DNA from: Lysobacterales bacterium
GTDB lineage: Bacteria > Pseudomonadota > Gammaproteobacteria > Xanthomonadales > Xanthomonadaceae
Direction: 5' to 3'
Length of the DNA stretch: 8,819 nt
NCBI GenBank assembly: GCA_015655035.1
Contig: JAATFS010000100.1
Location: forward strand, 1 to 8,819
This document shows, piece after piece, positions 6,042-8,819 of the stretch (the first letter of the stretch is position 1; each line of letters begins with the position of its first letter). Below the pieces are notes generated by a model. It was not told where the DNA came from, made no database searches, and was given only the letters and a program-made list of their open reading frames with translations. The position numbers and the translations under genes were made by a program.

Positions 6042-6986
6042 TCAGGGCTGCTGCCCGACAGGACTCACCGCTGTGGCCGCTTGCGGCGCCGGCGCCAACT
6101 GCAGCCGGGTCCATACCCCATAGTGGTCCGAAGCCCAGCGTCCGGCGGCATAGGGCGTATCGAACAGGAGCCGCGCCTCTCGCGCCAGCACTCGCTGCTG
6201 CTGGAAAAAAACGTGATCGATCCGCCTCGGCTTGGGGTAGATCTCCATGTTCAAGGTACTCACCACCACGCCATCCGGATCGCTGTGCACGCTGCCGTAG
6301 CTGTCGCCATAGCCCTTGCGCAACGCACCCAGGTCGATCGCATCGGCGGCACTGTTGAAGTCGCCAGCAATCACTACCGGTTGCTCATCGTCGGTGACGG
6401 CGATGAAGCGCAGCAGATCGGCCACCTGCCGCGTGCGTATGCGGGTGCCGCTGGCATCGACGCGCTCGTTGAGGTGGGTGACGTAGACGTTGACCGGCTG
6501 TCCCTGCACGTCGATCCGCACGTGGGCCGCAATGCGGAAATCGTCGAGCGGCTGCAGCAGTCGCTGGTGTCGCGCCAGTACCGGACGCCGGGTCAATAAC
6601 GCATTGCCGTAGCGCTTGGCGGCGCCAATCGGATCCACCGAGGCGAATTCATAGTCGTATCCCAGCGCTGCCGCCAGCCAGGCAGCCTGGTTGGGCACAC
6701 CGTCGCGCTCGATGACCTCCTGCAACGCGATCACATCCGGTCGCAGCCGTTTCAGCTCACCGGCTATATGCCGGCGCCGCGAGGGCCAGTCGTCCCGGTC
6801 ATGATGCAGGTTCAAGCTGACCAGGGTCATCTGCCGGTCGCTGGCCGAAGCCGTACCGACAACCGCAGCCGTTGCGCCCGTGCTGGCGGTCGCCACCAGC
6901 AGCGCAAGGGCGAGGCCGCGCACCCTCCTCCCTATCTTGCGGCAACGCCGCGCCGTCGCCGCGCTGTCTCGCTGAAGACCGATCAT
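6042..6986 (-). CDS. Exported endonuclease/exonuclease/phosphatase-family protein
   Basis: 314-residue metal-dependent phosphodiesterase or phosphatase of the EEP superfamily. The N-terminus is a plausible Sec signal: Arg/Lys-rich up to residue 23, a hydrophobic run GLALALLVA (24-32) and Ala-rich sequence near 35-48 for cleavage. Superfamily landmarks follow in order: SLNLHHD (57-63, Asn59), VIALQEV (85-91, Glu90), YGNALLTRRP (126-135), VTHLNE (169-174, His171), VIAGDFNS (205-212, Asp209 and Asn211), RIDHVFF (255-261) and the terminal SDHYGVW (286-292, Asp287 and His288). All core residues appear present, so it should be active. The substrate (nucleic acid, phospholipid or sugar phosphate) cannot be read. 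The ATG at 6986 overlaps the upstream stop as ATGA and has AAGG 4 bases before it. A longer frame back to 7133 lacks support. Confidence 0.9.
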   Translation of the reverse strand: MIGLQRDSAATARRCRKIGRRVRGLALALLVATASTGATAAVVGTASASDRQMTLVSLNLHHDRDDWPSRRRHIAGELKRLRPDVIALQEVIERDGVPNQAAWLAAALGYDYEFASVDPIGAAKRYGNALLTRRPVLARHQRLLQPLDDFRIAAHVRIDVQGQPVNVYVTHLNERVDASGTRIRTRQVADLLRFIAVTDDEQPVVIAGDFNSAADAIDLGALRKGYGDSYGSVHSDPDGVVVSTLNMEIYPKPRRIDHVFFQQQRVLAREARLLFDTPYAAGRWASDHYGVWTRLQLAPAPQAATAVSPVGQQP

Positions 6987-8819
6987 TGCGCCTTGCTTTC
7001 TGCCCGCCGCACGGCGGCAGGCACCTCGATCTGGACGCTGGCGGGCACCTGCCGGATACGCAACTCGCCGTTTTCCCACGCGGCCGGCTCGCCATTCACG
7101 CTGGCCTTGCCCGGCTCGCCCGGGTAAGGCCACGGCAACACCACGCCGCCGGCGGGCAAGGCAATGCCCGGCAAGAGCTGCAACTCCAATTGCTTGTCGA
7201 TGCGGCGCAATGAATAGCTCAGGCGACCTTGTGGAGTACGCAGATCGCCGATGGCGACGCCCTTGCCTTCGAACCAGCGCGCCGGTATGCCCGCTGCAAT
7301 CACCAAGCTGGCGTCACCCTCGCGACTGTAGGCAAACATGTCCAATACCGATCGCACGAAATCCGAGGCCACCCAGGCATGCGGCAGGTCACCTACGAAG
7401 AAAGGTACGCGCGGTGTGCGCGACACCACCTCCGCCCATTGGTTCCAGGCCTGCGGGGCGCGATCCTTGACGAAGAACTCGATCGCATCCCAGGCGCGCT
7501 CACGCCAGCCCAGGCGCACGAACGCCGAAACATTGCGCCACTCGTACGGGGTGTAGTCCTTCCACTCGCGCTTGCCGTCGCGACGCTGCACGAATTGCTG
7601 CCAGTAGCGCTCGAAGGTATTGGCCAGCAAATCAGGCGGAAGCCGCCACTGCTCGCCGCCCGGCGCAAGCGCGATGGTGGTGGACGTCGCATCGAAATCA
7701 CCAAGTTCAGCCGAACCCGGCAGGTAGTCGATGGCATGCTCGCGCACCGATGCCTTCAGTGAGGCCTCCAGATCGCTGGCGAACTGGTCGCGCGAAGCGG
7801 TGAAGCGAAGCGCCTCATCGATCCGCCCCAGTGCCGCCGCCAGTTCGACCGCGTCCTTGTAGCCGCGCAGCGCCCAGAAGTCGTCCCAGTAGGAATGCAC
7901 CGGCTTGGCCGAATAGCCTTCGTGGCTGATCGATGCCGGCATCATCCCGTAGAACGCAGCATTGACCATGAAGTTGGCTTCGGTGCGTTCGCCCAGGCGC
8001 AACTGTTCCATGTAGTCGAACGCCCCGAGCACGTGCGGCCACATCTTTTCGGCGAAAGCACGATCACCGGTGTAGCGGTAGTACTCGGCAACGTTATAGA
8101 TCAGCTCCCCGTGGCTGTCGTTCTCCGGCACCGGATCGCTGCCGCGATCATCCACGCAGCAGGGCACCATGCCGTTGGCGAACTGGAACGGTGCGAACCA
8201 GTCCAGGTACTCCCGCACCACATCCTCGCGCCCAAGCCGCAGCAGGCCCTCCGAAATCATCGCGCCATCGCGTATCCAGCTGCGCGAATACGAACGCGTG
8301 CCCGGTTGCAGCCGCGGTCCGCTCCGCGAGATCAGCATGTGCGCCAGCGCCGTGCGCAAGGTATCCACGATCGGCTTGCCTTCGTCCGGCACGTCGATAT
8401 GCACTCGATCCAGCTTGGCGCGCCACGCCTGCGCGACTTGCTGCTGCGCACGTTCGGCATCGAATCCAGCGGGCACCTGCGCCGCACCGGTCTGTGGGAC
8501 CAACAGCGTCACTTCCCTGCTCTCACCGGGCGCCAGGCGCCAGCGATACAGCAAGGCACCGGATGCCAATCCGGTTTCGTCGTTGACCTGCAGGGTCTGC
8601 GGCAACGCCTTGGCGGCCAGGTGGGTGACCTCCATTCCGCTGTCGAACGCACTGACGAACGCCGCGTCCGGCGGCTGCGCAGCGAACAGGCGCGGCTTGC
8701 CGTTGACGCTGACCTGGCCACCGGCCACATTCAATTGCACGATCCGGCTGATCCCCCCCAAGGTATTGAGGAACTGCGCGGGCGGGTTGACCTGGAACGG
8801 CCGCACCGCCAGCGCCAGC
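6983..8819 (-). CDS. Six-hairpin glycosidase-like protein, 5' part missing
   Basis: About 611 residues of the C-terminal part are visible; the frame is open through the right edge, and the GTG at 8806 is internal. Residues before the core form a beta-rich region. A helix-rich part then resembles (alpha/alpha)6-barrel glycosidases of the GH15/GH63/amylo-glucosidase type. SWIRDG (8281-8264), with a preceding TRSYSR, and the acidic segment ending NDSHGE (8122-8105) hold likely catalytic or sugar-binding Asp and Glu. A Cys-Cys pair (PCCVDDRG) lies between them. Later come KDYTPYEWRN and FFVGDLPHAWVASDF. A short beta-rich tail (from about 7270) reads like a substrate-binding or accessory domain. 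An exported location is inferred from the coupled exported partner; the N-terminus is not in view. Exact GH family and substrate are undetermined. Confidence 0.6.
   Translation of the reverse strand, partial: LALAVRPFQVNPPAQFLNTLGGISRIVQLNVAGGQVSVNGKPRLFAAQPPDAAFVSAFDSGMEVTHLAAKALPQTLQVNDETGLASGALLYRWRLAPGESREVTLLVPQTGAAQVPAGFDAERAQQQVAQAWRAKLDRVHIDVPDEGKPIVDTLRTALAHMLISRSGPRLQPGTRSYSRSWIRDGAMISEGLLRLGREDVVREYLDWFAPFQFANGMVPCCVDDRGSDPVPENDSHGELIYNVAEYYRYTGDRAFAEKMWPHVLGAFDYMEQLRLGERTEANFMVNAAFYGMMPASISHEGYSAKPVHSYWDDFWALRGYKDAVELAAALGRIDEALRFTASRDQFASDLEASLKASVREHAIDYLPGSAELGDFDATSTTIALAPGGEQWRLPPDLLANTFERYWQQFVQRRDGKREWKDYTPYEWRNVSAFVRLGWRERAWDAIEFFVKDRAPQAWNQWAEVVSRTPRVPFFVGDLPHAWVASDFVRSVLDMFAYSREGDASLVIAAGIPARWFEGKGVAIGDLRTPQGRLSYSLRRIDKQLELQLLPGIALPAGGVVLPWPYPGEPGKASVNGEPAAWENGELRIRQVPASVQIEVPAAVRRAESKAQ

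Noticed and set aside
6984..7133. Longer N-terminus for the EEP gene starting at 7133
   Set aside because: It would overlap the upstream gene by about 150 bases and bury the signal peptide. The ATGA junction at 6986 with AAGG before it is a far better start.
8804..8806. GTG at 8806 as the start of the glycosidase-like gene
   Set aside because: The frame continues open to the window edge (residues LALA before it), and the sequence there reads as the middle of a domain, so the gene is simply cut.

Overview
The window is GC-rich, densely coding chromosomal DNA from a gammaproteobacterium, most likely in the Xanthomonadales (Xanthomonadaceae or Rhodanobacteraceae). The reasons are the cmk-rpsA pairing, a 41-residue zinc-ligand-poor ribosomal protein L36 of the form I associate with Xanthomonas relatives, and the agmatine deiminase / N-carbamoylputrescine amidase pair. 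The genus cannot be fixed from this window. There are no tRNA or rRNA genes, no CRISPR array, no insertion sequence and no phage gene. The content looks like core genome plus one carbohydrate-active locus.

Layout. On the minus strand, bases 1-2127 hold cmk (cytidylate kinase, complete) followed downstream by rpsA (ribosomal protein S1, N-terminal 406 residues, running off the left edge). A divergent promoter region (about 2098-2200) separates cmk from a plus-strand rpmJ gene (2269-2394). rpmJ has a near-consensus promoter, a leader that can fold over the ribosome binding site, and a strong intrinsic terminator (2420-2449). Next come three plus-strand genes: agmatine deiminase (aguA), N-carbamoylputrescine amidase (aguB) and a TraB/PrgY-family membrane protein. 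Convergent to these, on the minus strand, are the 3' part of a large six-hairpin glycosidase-like gene and, overlapping it by 4 bases (ATGA), an exported endonuclease/exonuclease/phosphatase-family protein.

How the genes work together. AguA and AguB are consecutive steps turning agmatine into putrescine. cmk and rpsA are a conserved neighbour pair for nucleotide supply and translation. The glycosidase-like protein and the EEP hydrolase are translationally coupled and probably act on the same extracellular or periplasmic material, but the substrate is unknown.

The most interesting non-coding structures are two ribosomal-protein leaders. The rpmJ leader can form a coaxial 9+6 bp helix that buries its Shine-Dalgarno sequence. 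The rpsA leader has a long imperfect hairpin in front of a start codon with a poor Shine-Dalgarno sequence. No obviously new multi-gene system is visible.
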